Assembly (NCBI RefSeq): GCF_024171865.1
Contig: NZ_JAMTCN010000004.1
Span: 186,001 to 250,000, forward strand
DNA: 64,000 nt
From: Prauserella aidingensis
GTDB taxonomy: Bacteria > Actinomycetota > Actinomycetes > Mycobacteriales > Pseudonocardiaceae
Direction of reading: 5' to 3'
Shown here: positions 1-8,477 of the stretch, one piece after another
How the letters are laid out: each line of letters opens with the position of its first letter
Position numbering within the stretch: the first letter of the stretch is position 1
Notes under the pieces: model-generated
Seen by the model: only the letters and a program-made list of their open reading frames with translations
Databases searched by the model: none
Told to the model about the DNA's origin: nothing
Program-made: the position numbers and the translations under genes

Positions 1-1346
1 CCGTTGATCGTCACCGTTCCGGACCGCACTCGTTCGGCCACGGGCATCGCCTCGTCCAGCGGGCCGAAGACGTTGGCGGCCAGGCCGTACGACGTCGCGT
101 TGGCGATCCGCACCGCCTCGTCCACGTCGGAATACGGCAACGCGATGGCGATCGGGGCGAACAGTTCGGTCTGTGCGATCGGCGCGTCGACGTCGACGTC
201 GGTGAGGATCGCCGGATTGAGGTAGTGACCGGCCGGCAGGTTCGGCCGCCCGCCGCCTGCGGACACCGTGGCGCCGGCAGCGACGGCGTCGGACACCATG
301 CCCTCGACCTTCGCCCGGTGTTCTGCCGAGATCACCGGTCCGACGACCGTCTCGTCGGCCTGCGGGTCGCCGACGGCGATCGTCTCGATGAACGCGTCGG
401 CCTTCTCGCAGAACTCGTCGAGGCGGTCCCGGGGCACGAGCACCCGGCTCCACGCCGCGCAACCCTGGCCCGCGTTGCGCGCGAACCGCAGGATCGACGG
501 GCCGACCGTCGAATCCAGGTCCGCACCGGGCAGGATGATGTTGGGGCTCTTGCCGCCGAGTTCGAGCACGGCCTTCGACAGCGATCCGAGCGCCGACTGC
601 GCTATGACCTGCCCGCCCACCGCGTCGGAACCGGTGAACGACACGAGGTTCACGTCGGGGTGCCCGGTGAGCCGCTTACCCACCTCCGGACCGCCGACGA
701 CGAGGTTCACCACGCCCGGCGGCAGGTCGAGTTCCTCGATCAGCTCGAACACGCGCAGTGTCGTCTGCATACCCTGCGGCGACGGCAGCACCACGGTGGT
801 GCACCCGCTTGCGAGGGCCCCGCCGAGCTTCCAAGCGAGCAGGTTGATCGGATAGTTGTACGCAGGCAGCGCGGCCAGCACGCCCGCCGGTTCGTAGCGC
901 AACAGACTCGTCGACAGCACGGGCTTGTCGTAGAGCGGCAGCGCGTGCGAGTACCCGCCGCGCGGTCCCCGTTCGGCCATCTCTGCGTACCACCGCAACG
1001 CCTCGACCGGCCCGCCGACCTGCATGCCGCGGGCGGCCCCGATGGGCGTGCCGACCTCGTCGGCGATCAGCCGCGCCAGCGGTTCGGTGTTCTTCTCGAG
1101 CAGGTCGGCCAGCCGGCTCACCACGCGCGCGCGGTCCTTCGGCCCGTACGCGCGCCAGGCGTCGCCCTCGAACGCGGCCCGCGCGCTCGCGACCGCGGCG
1201 TCCACCTGCTCCGGCGAACTCAGCTGCGCGGTGCCGACCGCCTGCTCGGTCGACGGGCTCCACGAGGTGTAGGTCTCGCTGGACTCCCCGTCGCGCCACG
1301 CGCCGTCGATGTAGGTGCTCTTACTTCGCGTGTCCAGGCCACTCAT
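1..1346 (-). CDS. Aldehyde dehydrogenase family protein (3' end beyond the window)
   Basis: NAD(P)-dependent aldehyde dehydrogenase oxidising an aldehyde to an acid. The 448 visible residues start at an ATG (MSGLDTRSK) and stop only because the window ends, so the C-terminus is missing. The active-site glutamate motif LELGGKSPN and the nucleophile region NAGQGCAAWSR (Cys) are both present, as is the VSFTGSDAVGG cofactor loop. It is the last visible gene of operon B, 111 bp downstream of the enoyl-CoA hydratase gene and in the same direction. Inferred role: oxidising the aldehyde made by the NDMA-type alcohol dehydrogenase of the neighbouring operon. The substrate cannot be read from sequence. 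Confidence 0.93.
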   Translation of the reverse strand, partial: MSGLDTRSKSTYIDGAWRDGESSETYTSWSPSTEQAVGTAQLSSPEQVDAAVASARAAFEGDAWRAYGPKDRARVVSRLADLLEKNTEPLARLIADEVGTPIGAARGMQVGGPVEALRWYAEMAERGPRGGYSHALPLYDKPVLSTSLLRYEPAGVLAALPAYNYPINLLAWKLGGALASGCTTVVLPSPQGMQTTLRVFELIEELDLPPGVVNLVVGGPEVGKRLTGHPDVNLVSFTGSDAVGGQVIAQSALGSLSKAVLELGGKSPNIILPGADLDSTVGPSILRFARNAGQGCAAWSRVLVPRDRLDEFCEKADAFIETIAVGDPQADETVVGPVISAEHRAKVEGMVSDAVAAGATVSAGGGRPNLPAGHYLNPAILTDVDVDAPIAQTELFAPIAIALPYSDVDEAVRIANATSYGLAANVFGPLDEAMPVAERVRSGTVTIN

Positions 1347-1457
1347 GCCGGCTCCTTCGTCCTCGTTGACTCGCCGCTGACCGCTGGAGGATCGTAGGCA
1401 CCCCGTGCGGCAGTGCGACAGTTGTTGTGTTGCCGGAAAACTTCGGGTACGGGTCCA

Positions 1458-2228
1458 TCACCTGCCACGGGCGGCCCGGAACGTCCGCACCGCGTCCCTG
1501 TGGTCGTCGGTGTCGAACAGCAGCGCGGTCGCCTCCACCGACTCGGCGAAACCGCCCGCCGTGTCACGGTTGACGAACGCCTTGCCGACCCGCACCGCGA
1601 GCGGCGGGTGCGCCGCCATGTCACCCGCCAGTTCCACGGCCCGCTCGCACAGCTCGCCGTCGGGATGCACCTCCTGCACCAGGCCGATGCGCTCGGCCCG
1701 TGCGACATCGACGTCCCTGCCGCTCAACGCGAGATAACGCGTCCAGTGCCTGCCGAGGACGTCGGGACCGCGCACGATGCCGTAACCCGGCATCAGCCCG
1801 ACGGTCGGTTCCTTGAACGCGAACCGCGCCGACTCCCCCGCGAGCACCACGTCGCTCGCGAGCGCCAGTTCGGTGCCGCCGCCGTAGGCGATGCCGTTCA
1901 CCGCGGCGATCACCGGCACCGCGCACCGTTCCACGGCGTGGAACGCGTCGTACACGAGCCGCAGGTGAGACCGTACCCGCGCGACGTCCCCGTCCAGGCC
2001 TGCGAACATGTCGATGTCGCCACCCGCGGAGAACGCCCGGCCCGATCCGGTCAGCACGACCGCCCGCACGTGGTCCTCGTCGCCATGGCCGAACGTCTCC
2101 ATTACGTCCCGCAGCTCCCGGAACCACGGCTGGTCCATCGCGTTGAGCTTCTCGGGACGCGCCATCGTCAGCACGACCACGCCGGGCCGCGGTTCGGTGC
2201 GCTCGAACCGGGTGAGCTCAACGGCCAT
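1458..2228 (-). CDS. Enoyl-CoA hydratase/isomerase (crotonase family)
   Basis: 256-residue crotonase-fold protein, usual length for the family. The oxyanion-hole segment (AFSAGGDIDMF) and the second block (GIAYGGGTELALASD) are clear. Both glutamates used by true enoyl-CoA hydratases appear present: one in GGGTEL and one in FKEPTVGLMPGYG. Hydration of an enoyl-CoA in a beta-oxidation-like pathway is therefore plausible, although the superfamily also holds isomerases, hydrolases and lyases. The start overlaps the end of the upstream acyl-CoA synthetase gene by 11 nt, indicating translational coupling in operon B. Confidence 0.93.
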   Translation of the reverse strand: MAVELTRFERTEPRPGVVVLTMARPEKLNAMDQPWFRELRDVMETFGHGDEDHVRAVVLTGSGRAFSAGGDIDMFAGLDGDVARVRSHLRLVYDAFHAVERCAVPVIAAVNGIAYGGGTELALASDVVLAGESARFAFKEPTVGLMPGYGIVRGPDVLGRHWTRYLALSGRDVDVARAERIGLVQEVHPDGELCERAVELAGDMAAHPPLAVRVGKAFVNRDTAGGFAESVEATALLFDTDDHRDAVRTFRAARGR

Positions 2229-3888
2229 CGTGGCCCGCCTCCCGGTCGAACGTGCCCGGCGGCACGCCGTCGGCCCGCAGCTTGTACTTCTCCACCCGCT
2301 GACTCGGCGTGAGCGGCAACGCCTCGACCACCCGTACGTATCGCGGGACGGCGAACGACGTCAGCCGCCCCTCGCAGTGCCGGAGCAGCGCGGCCGGGTC
2401 CACCCTCGCCCCGTCGGCGGGCACCACCGCGATCATCACGTCCTCCTCGGACAGCGCCGACGGAACGCCGTACGCCGCGACGCCCGCCACCGACGGGTGC
2501 TCGGCCACGACGCGTTCGACCTCCCACGACGAGACGTTCTCGCCGCGCCGCCGCACCGTGTCCTTGAGCCGGTCGACGAACGTCAGATAGCCGTCCTCGT
2601 CGAGGTAGCCGCGATCGCCGGTGTGGAACCACAGGTTGCGCCAGCTGCGGGCCGTTTCGGCGGGCATGCCGTGGTAGCCGTCGAACATCCACCCGGGCCT
2701 GCGCGGGCGGGCGACGATCTCGCCCGCCCGCCCGGGCGGCAGCGGTTCGTCGCGTTCGTCCACGACCGCCACCTCGTAGTTGGCCGACGCCTGTCCCGAC
2801 GTGCCGATCCGGCGCCGCTGCGGTGGCATGTCGGTGACGATCGACACCTCGGTGCTGCCGAAGATCTCGGTGAGCCGAAGGCCGAACCGTTCCTCGAAGG
2901 CCGGGAAGATCTCCTGCGGACACGGCGCGCCGAACGCTGCCCGCACGGGGTTGTCGACGTCGTCGGGCCGCGGCGGCTGCGTGAACAGGATGCTCATCAT
3001 CGCGCCCTGATAGTTGAACGCGGTGATGCCGTGTTCCCGGCAGACGTCCCAGAATCGACTCGCCGAGAACCGCCGGTGCAGCACCAGGTCCGCGCCCGCC
3101 TCGAGCGCGGCCATGACACTGCAGTATCGGGCGTTGCTGTGGAACAGGGGGAACACGCTGTAGAGCCGGTCGTCGGGCGTGTATCCCATGAGCGTCACCG
3201 TGTGCCGGGCGAGATTCACATTGGCCTGATGGCTCAGCACCACGCCTTTCGGCGGCCCGGTCGTCCCGGACGTGTACAGGATCACCGCGGGGTCGCCCGG
3301 CGACACCGCGGCCGGTTCAGGCCCCGCCGTCGCGCCCGATTCCTCCACATCGGACAACCGGTGGCGGGTGACCCCTTCCGGCCACGGTGCCGCGTCGACG
3401 GAGCCGTCGCCCGGGTCGCCCCCGTCGACGTCCCCGCCGACCACGACGACGTGGCGCACGGAATCCGGCAGGCACTCGCGCACGGCAGCCGCGTAACGGG
3501 CGCCGCACACCACGGCGGCGGCACCGGAGTCGGCCAGGTAGTAGCTCAGCAGGTACGCACCCGCCTCCGGGTTCAGCGGCACCTCCACGATGCCGCGCCG
3601 GGCCAGGCCGAACCACACCGTGAGGAACTCGGGGCACGCGTCCAGCACGACACACACCCGTTCGCTGCGGCCGATGCCGAGTTCCGCGAACCCGGCCGCG
3701 ACCCGGTCGGCCCGGGTGTCCAGCTCGCGGTAGCCGATGCGGTCGTCCTCGATCCGCACGCCGGCGCCCGCGGGCGCCGCCGCGGCGGCCTCCGCGAGCC
3801 AGTCGCCCAGGGTGCGTGCGGCCGTCCGTGGGCGCGCGGCGGAGTCGGCGGCCGCAGGGTGTTCGGCGGGCCGGGTGGAGGCGGTCAT
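2218..3888 (-). CDS. AMP-forming acyl-CoA synthetase/ligase
   Basis: 556-residue ANL-superfamily adenylating enzyme that activates a carboxylic acid as an acyl-AMP and then an acyl-CoA. The P-loop-like motif ILYTSGTTGPPKG, the A5-type block LTEIFGSTE and the hinge/C-terminal motif TGDRGYLDEDGYLTFVDR with a downstream Arg/Lys-rich RRRGENVSSWEVE are all present. It overlaps the LivF gene by 4 nt and the enoyl-CoA hydratase by 11 nt. Sitting directly after the importer genes, it probably activates the imported acid or a degradation intermediate. Substrate unknown; crotonobetaine/carnitine-CoA ligase-like enzymes are similar in organisation. Confidence 0.92.
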   Translation of the reverse strand: MTASTRPAEHPAAADSAARPRTAARTLGDWLAEAAAAAPAGAGVRIEDDRIGYRELDTRADRVAAGFAELGIGRSERVCVVLDACPEFLTVWFGLARRGIVEVPLNPEAGAYLLSYYLADSGAAAVVCGARYAAAVRECLPDSVRHVVVVGGDVDGGDPGDGSVDAAPWPEGVTRHRLSDVEESGATAGPEPAAVSPGDPAVILYTSGTTGPPKGVVLSHQANVNLARHTVTLMGYTPDDRLYSVFPLFHSNARYCSVMAALEAGADLVLHRRFSASRFWDVCREHGITAFNYQGAMMSILFTQPPRPDDVDNPVRAAFGAPCPQEIFPAFEERFGLRLTEIFGSTEVSIVTDMPPQRRRIGTSGQASANYEVAVVDERDEPLPPGRAGEIVARPRRPGWMFDGYHGMPAETARSWRNLWFHTGDRGYLDEDGYLTFVDRLKDTVRRRGENVSSWEVERVVAEHPSVAGVAAYGVPSALSEEDVMIAVVPADGARVDPAALLRHCEGRLTSFAVPRYVRVVEALPLTPSQRVEKYKLRADGVPPGTFDREAGHDGR

Positions 3889-4613
3889 GCCGTACCCTCC
3901 TCGGCGAGCGCCGCGTCCCCGAGCAGTGCGTGCACCACCGACGCGTCCCGTCGTAGCTCCTCGGCGTCACCACTGCGGACGACCTCGCCCCGCGCCACGA
4001 TCGACACCGTGTCGGCGACCGCCAGGCCCGCGTCGACGTTCTGCTCGACCATCAGCACACCGATGCCGGAATCGGCGATGGCACGGACCCGGTCCAGCAC
4101 CGTGTCGACCATGCCCGGGGCCAGACCCATGGACGGTTCGTCGAGCAGCATCACCCGCGGCTGCGCCATCAACGCCCTGCCGAACGCCAGCATCTGCTGC
4201 TCACCACCCGACAGCAGGCCCGCGGGCATGTCCCGGCGCTCCGCGAGAATCGGAAACCGGTCGTACACCCCGTCGGCGAGGGCGGCGACCCGTGACCGGC
4301 CCGCCGTGTACCCGCCGATGCGGAGGTTCTCGCCCACCGACAACGGCGCGAAGATGCGCCTGCCCTCCGGGACGAGACTGACGCCGTCCCGCACGATCCG
4401 GTGGGGCCGCTTCCCGAGCAGCTCCGCACCGTCCAGGCGCACCGAACCACCACCCGCGGGCTGCAGACCGCAGATCGCGCGCAGGCTCGTCGACTTGCCC
4501 GCACCGTTCGCGCCGAGCACGAGCGTGATCCGGCCGGCCTCCGCCAGTAGCGACACCCCGCGGACCGCGTGCACCGGCCCGTAACGGACGTGCAGTTCGG
4601 AGACGTCAAGCAT
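3885..4613 (-). CDS. livF: LIV-type ABC importer ATP-binding protein (LivF-like)
   Basis: 242-residue ATPase of the hydrophobic amino acid transporter (HAAT) family. Walker A is GANGAGKST, the signature is LLSGGEQQM, and Walker B is VMLLDEPSMGLAP, followed by the switch histidine position occupied as EQN, typical of LivF. It pairs with the LivG-like ATPase immediately upstream (8-nt overlap) to drive the importer encoded at 4606-8432. HAAT importers in actinomycetes also move aromatic acids, amides and steroid-like acids, so the family name does not fix the substrate. The catabolic neighbours suggest a carbon source, not an amino acid. Confidence 0.95.
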   Translation of the reverse strand: MLDVSELHVRYGPVHAVRGVSLLAEAGRITLVLGANGAGKSTSLRAICGLQPAGGGSVRLDGAELLGKRPHRIVRDGVSLVPEGRRIFAPLSVGENLRIGGYTAGRSRVAALADGVYDRFPILAERRDMPAGLLSGGEQQMLAFGRALMAQPRVMLLDEPSMGLAPGMVDTVLDRVRAIADSGIGVLMVEQNVDAGLAVADTVSIVARGEVVRSGDAEELRRDASVVHALLGDAALAEEGTA

Positions 4614-5394
4614 GTGCCCTCCCCTGCTTTCCCAGGTAAGCCTCCTGCACGGCCGGGTGCCGCACGACCGCCTCGGGCTCGCCGTCGGCGATCAGCTCCC
4701 CGAAGTTCATGGCGAACAGGTGGTCGCAGGCCTCGACCATCATCTGCACGTCGTGCTCGATGAGCAGCTGGGTCAGCCCCTCGCCGCGCAGGTCGCCGAG
4801 CAGACCCGTGATGTCGTCGCGTTCCTGCCGGTTCATGCCCGCCGTCGGCTCGTCCAGCAGCAACAGCGTCGGTTCGCTCGCAATCGCGCGGGCGATCTCC
4901 ACGCGCCGCTGGTAGCCGTACGACAGCTCGTCCGGGCGGTGCCGTTCCTTGCCCGCCAGCCCCGTGCGCTCGATGGCGACGCGTACCCGTTGCCGGGCCC
5001 GGCTGCGTTCGGCCTTGCGCGCCGCGCCTGCTGACTCCGCACCGAGCGCGACGTTGTCGAACACGGTGCGGCCGGGCAGGATCCGCACCGTCTGGAACGT
5101 CCGCGCCACACCGCGCGCGGCGATCGTGTGCGGCCGCACCGTGTCGTAGCGCCTGCCGTCGAACTCGAGACTGCCCCGCGTGAGCGGGACGAGCCGGGTC
5201 AGTGCCGCCAGCAGTGTGCTCTTGCCCGAACCGTTCGGCCCGAGGACGCCGAAGATCCGTCCCGGGGTCAGTGCGATCGACACGCCGTCGACCGCCTTCA
5301 CACCTCCGAAGTGGACGGCCACGTCGTCGGCGCGCAGGACACTCTTCGCCGGGGCCGTGCCGGCGGCGTCCTCGATCGCGGCCGATGCCATCAC
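4606..5394 (-). CDS. livG: LIV-type ABC importer ATP-binding protein (LivG-like)
   Basis: 262-residue ATPase subunit with Walker A GPNGSGKST, the LivG-type ARTFQTVRIL segment, signature LSYGYQRRVEIA, Walker B LLLLDEPTAGM and the H-loop LLIEHDVQM. Adjacent in-frame starts GTG (5394) and ATG (5391) both lie downstream of the Shine-Dalgarno run GGGAGGTGATTC; the GTG overlaps the stop of the LivM gene as GTGA. Partner of the LivF-like protein in the same importer. An N-terminal extension of about 18 residues precedes the nucleotide-binding domain. Confidence 0.95.
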   Translation of the reverse strand: MMASAAIEDAAGTAPAKSVLRADDVAVHFGGVKAVDGVSIALTPGRIFGVLGPNGSGKSTLLAALTRLVPLTRGSLEFDGRRYDTVRPHTIAARGVARTFQTVRILPGRTVFDNVALGAESAGAARKAERSRARQRVRVAIERTGLAGKERHRPDELSYGYQRRVEIARAIASEPTLLLLDEPTAGMNRQERDDITGLLGDLRGEGLTQLLIEHDVQMMVEACDHLFAMNFGELIADGEPEAVVRHPAVQEAYLGKQGRAHA

Positions 5395-6311
5395 GAATCA
5401 CCTCCCACGCCGGCCGCCGCGGGGTGCGGTGACGGCCCGTCCGGCGGCGTGTCGGCCGCCTCCCGTCGTTTCCTGCGGTACTTCCGGTAGCCGTCCACGG
5501 CGGCACCGGTGACGCCGCCGGGCAGGTACACCGCGGCCGCGGCGACGAGCACGCCGTACACGACGTCCTCCCATTCGCCCACGAACGCCAGCACCTCGGG
5601 CATCCACACGAAGATCACCGTGCCGACGAGCGCACCGATCCAGGAGCGCGATCCGCCGACGATGATGATCGTCAGCGCCAGCACGACGAGGTGGAAGTTG
5701 ATGTCGTCCGGGGTCACCGTCGACCGCAACAGCACGGTCATCGATCCGGACAGCCCGCCGAGCACTCCGCTGACGGCGAACGTGGCGCGCCGGTACCGAG
5801 CGACGTCGATGCCCATCGCCGCGGCCAGCTCGGGATCCTCCCGGACCGCCTCGACGCGACGTCCCAGCGGGCCGATCTCGGTGAACGTCAGCCCCGCGAC
5901 GACCACGGCGGCGACGGCGAGCAGGTGCCCCGTGTCGAGCATCCCGAGTGCGCCGAACAGCCCCGCCGCACCACCGGTGAGGTCGCCGCCGTTGACCACG
6001 AGAACCGAGATGATCAGCGTGAACGCCACGGTCGCCATCGCCAGGTACAACCCGGTGAGCCGCTGGATCAGCAGGCCGAGCGTGTACGCCACGACCCCGC
6101 CCGCGACGGCGGCCAGGAGGATCGCCGTCGCGGTCGACAGTCCGTAATGGACCATGCCGATCGCCGCGATGTAGCCGCCGATGCCGTAGCAGCCGACGCC
6201 GGCGAACGAGAACACCCCGGCGCGCAGCGGGACCTGCACGCTCAGCGCCAGCAGCAACGTTGTCAGCGTGCTCTGGATGAGCACGATGTGGGAGAAGTAC
6301 CAGTCGATCAT
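5391..6311 (-). CDS. livM: LIV-type ABC importer permease (LivM-like)
   Basis: 306-residue polytopic membrane protein of the BPD_transp_2 family. I chose the ATG at 6311 (MIDWYFSHIV) because AGGAGGT lies 9 nt upstream and it overlaps the LivH stop by 4 nt; the frame stays open further upstream, but that part is antisense-like. About eight hydrophobic segments are visible, with the conserved coupling region GRRVEAVREDPELAAAMGID near residues 160-180 and the GGSRSWIGALVG segment. A basic tail (YRKYRRKRRE) follows the last helix. It forms the channel with LivH. Confidence 0.93.
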   Translation of the reverse strand: MIDWYFSHIVLIQSTLTTLLLALSVQVPLRAGVFSFAGVGCYGIGGYIAAIGMVHYGLSTATAILLAAVAGGVVAYTLGLLIQRLTGLYLAMATVAFTLIISVLVVNGGDLTGGAAGLFGALGMLDTGHLLAVAAVVVAGLTFTEIGPLGRRVEAVREDPELAAAMGIDVARYRRATFAVSGVLGGLSGSMTVLLRSTVTPDDINFHLVVLALTIIIVGGSRSWIGALVGTVIFVWMPEVLAFVGEWEDVVYGVLVAAAAVYLPGGVTGAAVDGYRKYRRKRREAADTPPDGPSPHPAAAGVGGDS

Positions 6312-7198
6312 GTTCGCCGCACCTCCTTCCTGCCGAACAGGCCCTGCGGGCGCAGCAGCAGCACGACGAAGATCAGTCCGAAGGAGACGGCGTCCACCCA
6401 GGTTCCCTGGTTCATCGCCAAGACGAACGTCTCCGCTCCCGCGAGTACGAACGCGCCCACGATGACGCCGCCCATGCTGCCGAGACCGCCGAGTACGACG
6501 ATCGCGAACGCCTTGATGAGCAACTGGTCGCCGCTCGCGGGCGAGATCGCGCCGAGCTGGAACGTCAGCAGCGCTCCGGCGAGCCCCGCGAGGGCTCCCG
6601 ACGTCGCCATCGTGCCGAGCGCGAGCGTCGACCGGTCGACACCCATCAACGAGGCCGTCTCGGAGTCGACACCGATGGCCCGCAGGGCCAGTCCCTGCCG
6701 CGACGTCGCCAGCCAGCGCCACACGCCGACGCCGATACCGATGCCGGCGACGACGATCACCAGCACGGTCGTCGTCATCCGCAGTCCGAGGACCTCGAAC
6801 ACCTGCGCCTGATAGGTACTGCCCCGGAATCCGAACGGCGCGCTCGCCGTCACCCGCTCGGCGATCGCCAGGGGAATGGCGGCGACACCGATCCCGCCGA
6901 TGAGGATGCGCAGCTCCGCCGACCGGTGGTCGGTGGCCTTGCGCATGATCGGCCCGAACGCGAGCACCTGGGTCAACGTCGCGATGAGCGCACCCGCCGC
7001 GACGGCGACCAGCACCACGGCAGGCATCGGCATCGCGACGTGCTGGGTCACCACGTGGGCGGTGAACGCCGAGAACATGAACGTCGCACCGTGGGCGAAG
7101 TTCAGGATCCCGATCGTGCTCCACGCCAGCGCCATGCCGAGCGCGAACACAAGGTACACCGAGCCCAGGGCCACGGCGTTCAGGATGTGCTGTGCCAC
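6308..7198 (-). CDS. livH: LIV-type ABC importer permease (LivH-like)
   Basis: 296-residue polytopic permease. The start is a GTG at 7198 (VAQHILNAVALGS) with GGAGG nine bases upstream; this gives the usual LivH length. Visible hallmarks are STIGILNFAHGATFM near the N-terminus, the coupling loop QGLALRAIGVDSETASLMGVD, and FAIVVLGGLGSMGGVIVG towards the C-terminus. It lies 46 bp downstream of the substrate-binding lipoprotein gene and overlaps livM by 4 nt. Forms a heterodimeric channel with LivM in the cytoplasmic membrane. Confidence 0.93.
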   Translation of the reverse strand: MAQHILNAVALGSVYLVFALGMALAWSTIGILNFAHGATFMFSAFTAHVVTQHVAMPMPAVVLVAVAAGALIATLTQVLAFGPIMRKATDHRSAELRILIGGIGVAAIPLAIAERVTASAPFGFRGSTYQAQVFEVLGLRMTTTVLVIVVAGIGIGVGVWRWLATSRQGLALRAIGVDSETASLMGVDRSTLALGTMATSGALAGLAGALLTFQLGAISPASGDQLLIKAFAIVVLGGLGSMGGVIVGAFVLAGAETFVLAMNQGTWVDAVSFGLIFVVLLLRPQGLFGRKEVRRT

Positions 7199-7244
7199 GG
7201 CCGGCACCTCCCTCCGGCGTAGGGGTCGAGTCCGCTGCGGCCGG

Positions 7245-8432
7245 TCATGACGCACCGCCGTCCGACACGAGCTCCTCGCTGGTGCCGTTCCAGCGCACGA
7301 GCACACCCGGCACCCGCATGTCGTTGCCCTCGAAGGTGAGCTCGCCCATCACTCCCTCGAAGCCGTCCTTCGCGACCTGCTGCAGTCCGCGCTTGATGCC
7401 CTCGCGACTCGCCGACCCGGACTCCTTGATCGCCCGCGCCAGCCACCACATGCCGTCGTAACCCTCGGCGGCGTAGACGTCCGGCTTCCGCCCGAACCGT
7501 TCCCGGAACGCCGCCACGAAGTCCCGGGCCTTCTCGCTTGTCAGCGCCGGGGAGAAGTCGGTCGGGTAGATCACGCCTTCGCCGTGTTTGCCCGCCTCCG
7601 TCAGGTTGCCGCCGCCCTGCACCGACGTCCCCATGACCTGGCCGTCGTAGCCTGCCTGGCGCAGCTGTGTCAGCGCGGTGACCGACTGCGGTTCGGTCAG
7701 CAGCATCACGACCGCGTCCGGGTCCTCGCCCGCGATCGACCGCACGGGGGTCGTGAAGTCCTGCGTGGTCGACTGGACCGGAGTGCTGGACACGATGTTC
7801 AGCCCGTGGCGATCGGCCTGTTTCGGGAACGAGCCCTCGCCGATCTCCGCGAACGTCGGATACGTCGCGTTGTACAGCACGCTGACGTCGCGGAGCCGCT
7901 TCTCGGCGAGGTATTCGGTCGCCAGGTGGTAGTACGACGCCATCGGGGCCGTCGCCCGGAACGTGTAGTCGTTGATGACCACGCCGTCGGAACCGGCCTG
8001 CGTGAAGATCGTCGGCACCTGGGCGCGTTCCACCATCGGCGCGACCGTCGCGGCCTGCTGTCCCTGGGTCGGTCCCATGATCGCGTGCACGGTCCGGTCG
8101 GCGGTCGCCTGCGCCATCTCGGCCGACGCCGTCTCGATCGACCCGGCGGTGTCGATCTCCTCGATGGTCAGCTTCACGCCCTCACCGAGAAAACCGGAGC
8201 GGTTGATCTCGGAGATCGCGAGCTTGCCGCCGCGGGCGCCGCCGATGCCGGCGTAGGCCACCGGTCCGGTCTGGTCACGCACGCCGAGCAGTCTGATCTC
8301 CTTCGGAATACCTTCCTGCGTGGCGATGCCGCCCTGCGCCGCGTCGCAGCCGCTCATCACGACCGCGGCGACGGCCACGAGGGCGCATGCGGTGGCGCGC
8401 CGCAGCCGGCGCCACCGGTGGGGAACCCGCAT
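7245..8432 (-). CDS. livK: LIV-type ABC importer substrate-binding lipoprotein (LivK-like)
   Basis: 395-residue extracellular solute-binding protein (periplasmic-binding-protein type I fold, Peripla_BP_6). The N-terminus is a lipoprotein signal: basic start, hydrophobic core ALVAVAAVVM and lipobox MSGC, so the mature protein would begin at Cys 28-29 and be membrane-anchored. The body contains the family pattern IMGPTQGQQAATVAPMVE and FRATAPMASYYHLA. It is the first gene of the importer block and comes 45 bp after the flavoprotein dehydrogenase gene, so it is likely co-transcribed from the operon B promoter upstream of 11727. Ligand unknown. Confidence 0.93.
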   Translation of the reverse strand: MRVPHRWRRLRRATACALVAVAAVVMSGCDAAQGGIATQEGIPKEIRLLGVRDQTGPVAYAGIGGARGGKLAISEINRSGFLGEGVKLTIEEIDTAGSIETASAEMAQATADRTVHAIMGPTQGQQAATVAPMVERAQVPTIFTQAGSDGVVINDYTFRATAPMASYYHLATEYLAEKRLRDVSVLYNATYPTFAEIGEGSFPKQADRHGLNIVSSTPVQSTTQDFTTPVRSIAGEDPDAVVMLLTEPQSVTALTQLRQAGYDGQVMGTSVQGGGNLTEAGKHGEGVIYPTDFSPALTSEKARDFVAAFRERFGRKPDVYAAEGYDGMWWLARAIKESGSASREGIKRGLQQVAKDGFEGVMGELTFEGNDMRVPGVLVRWNGTSEELVSDGGAS

Positions 8433-8477
8433 GCTCGTCCTCCTGCCTGTGTCGGTGGGGATGTCCGTTCCGGAGAG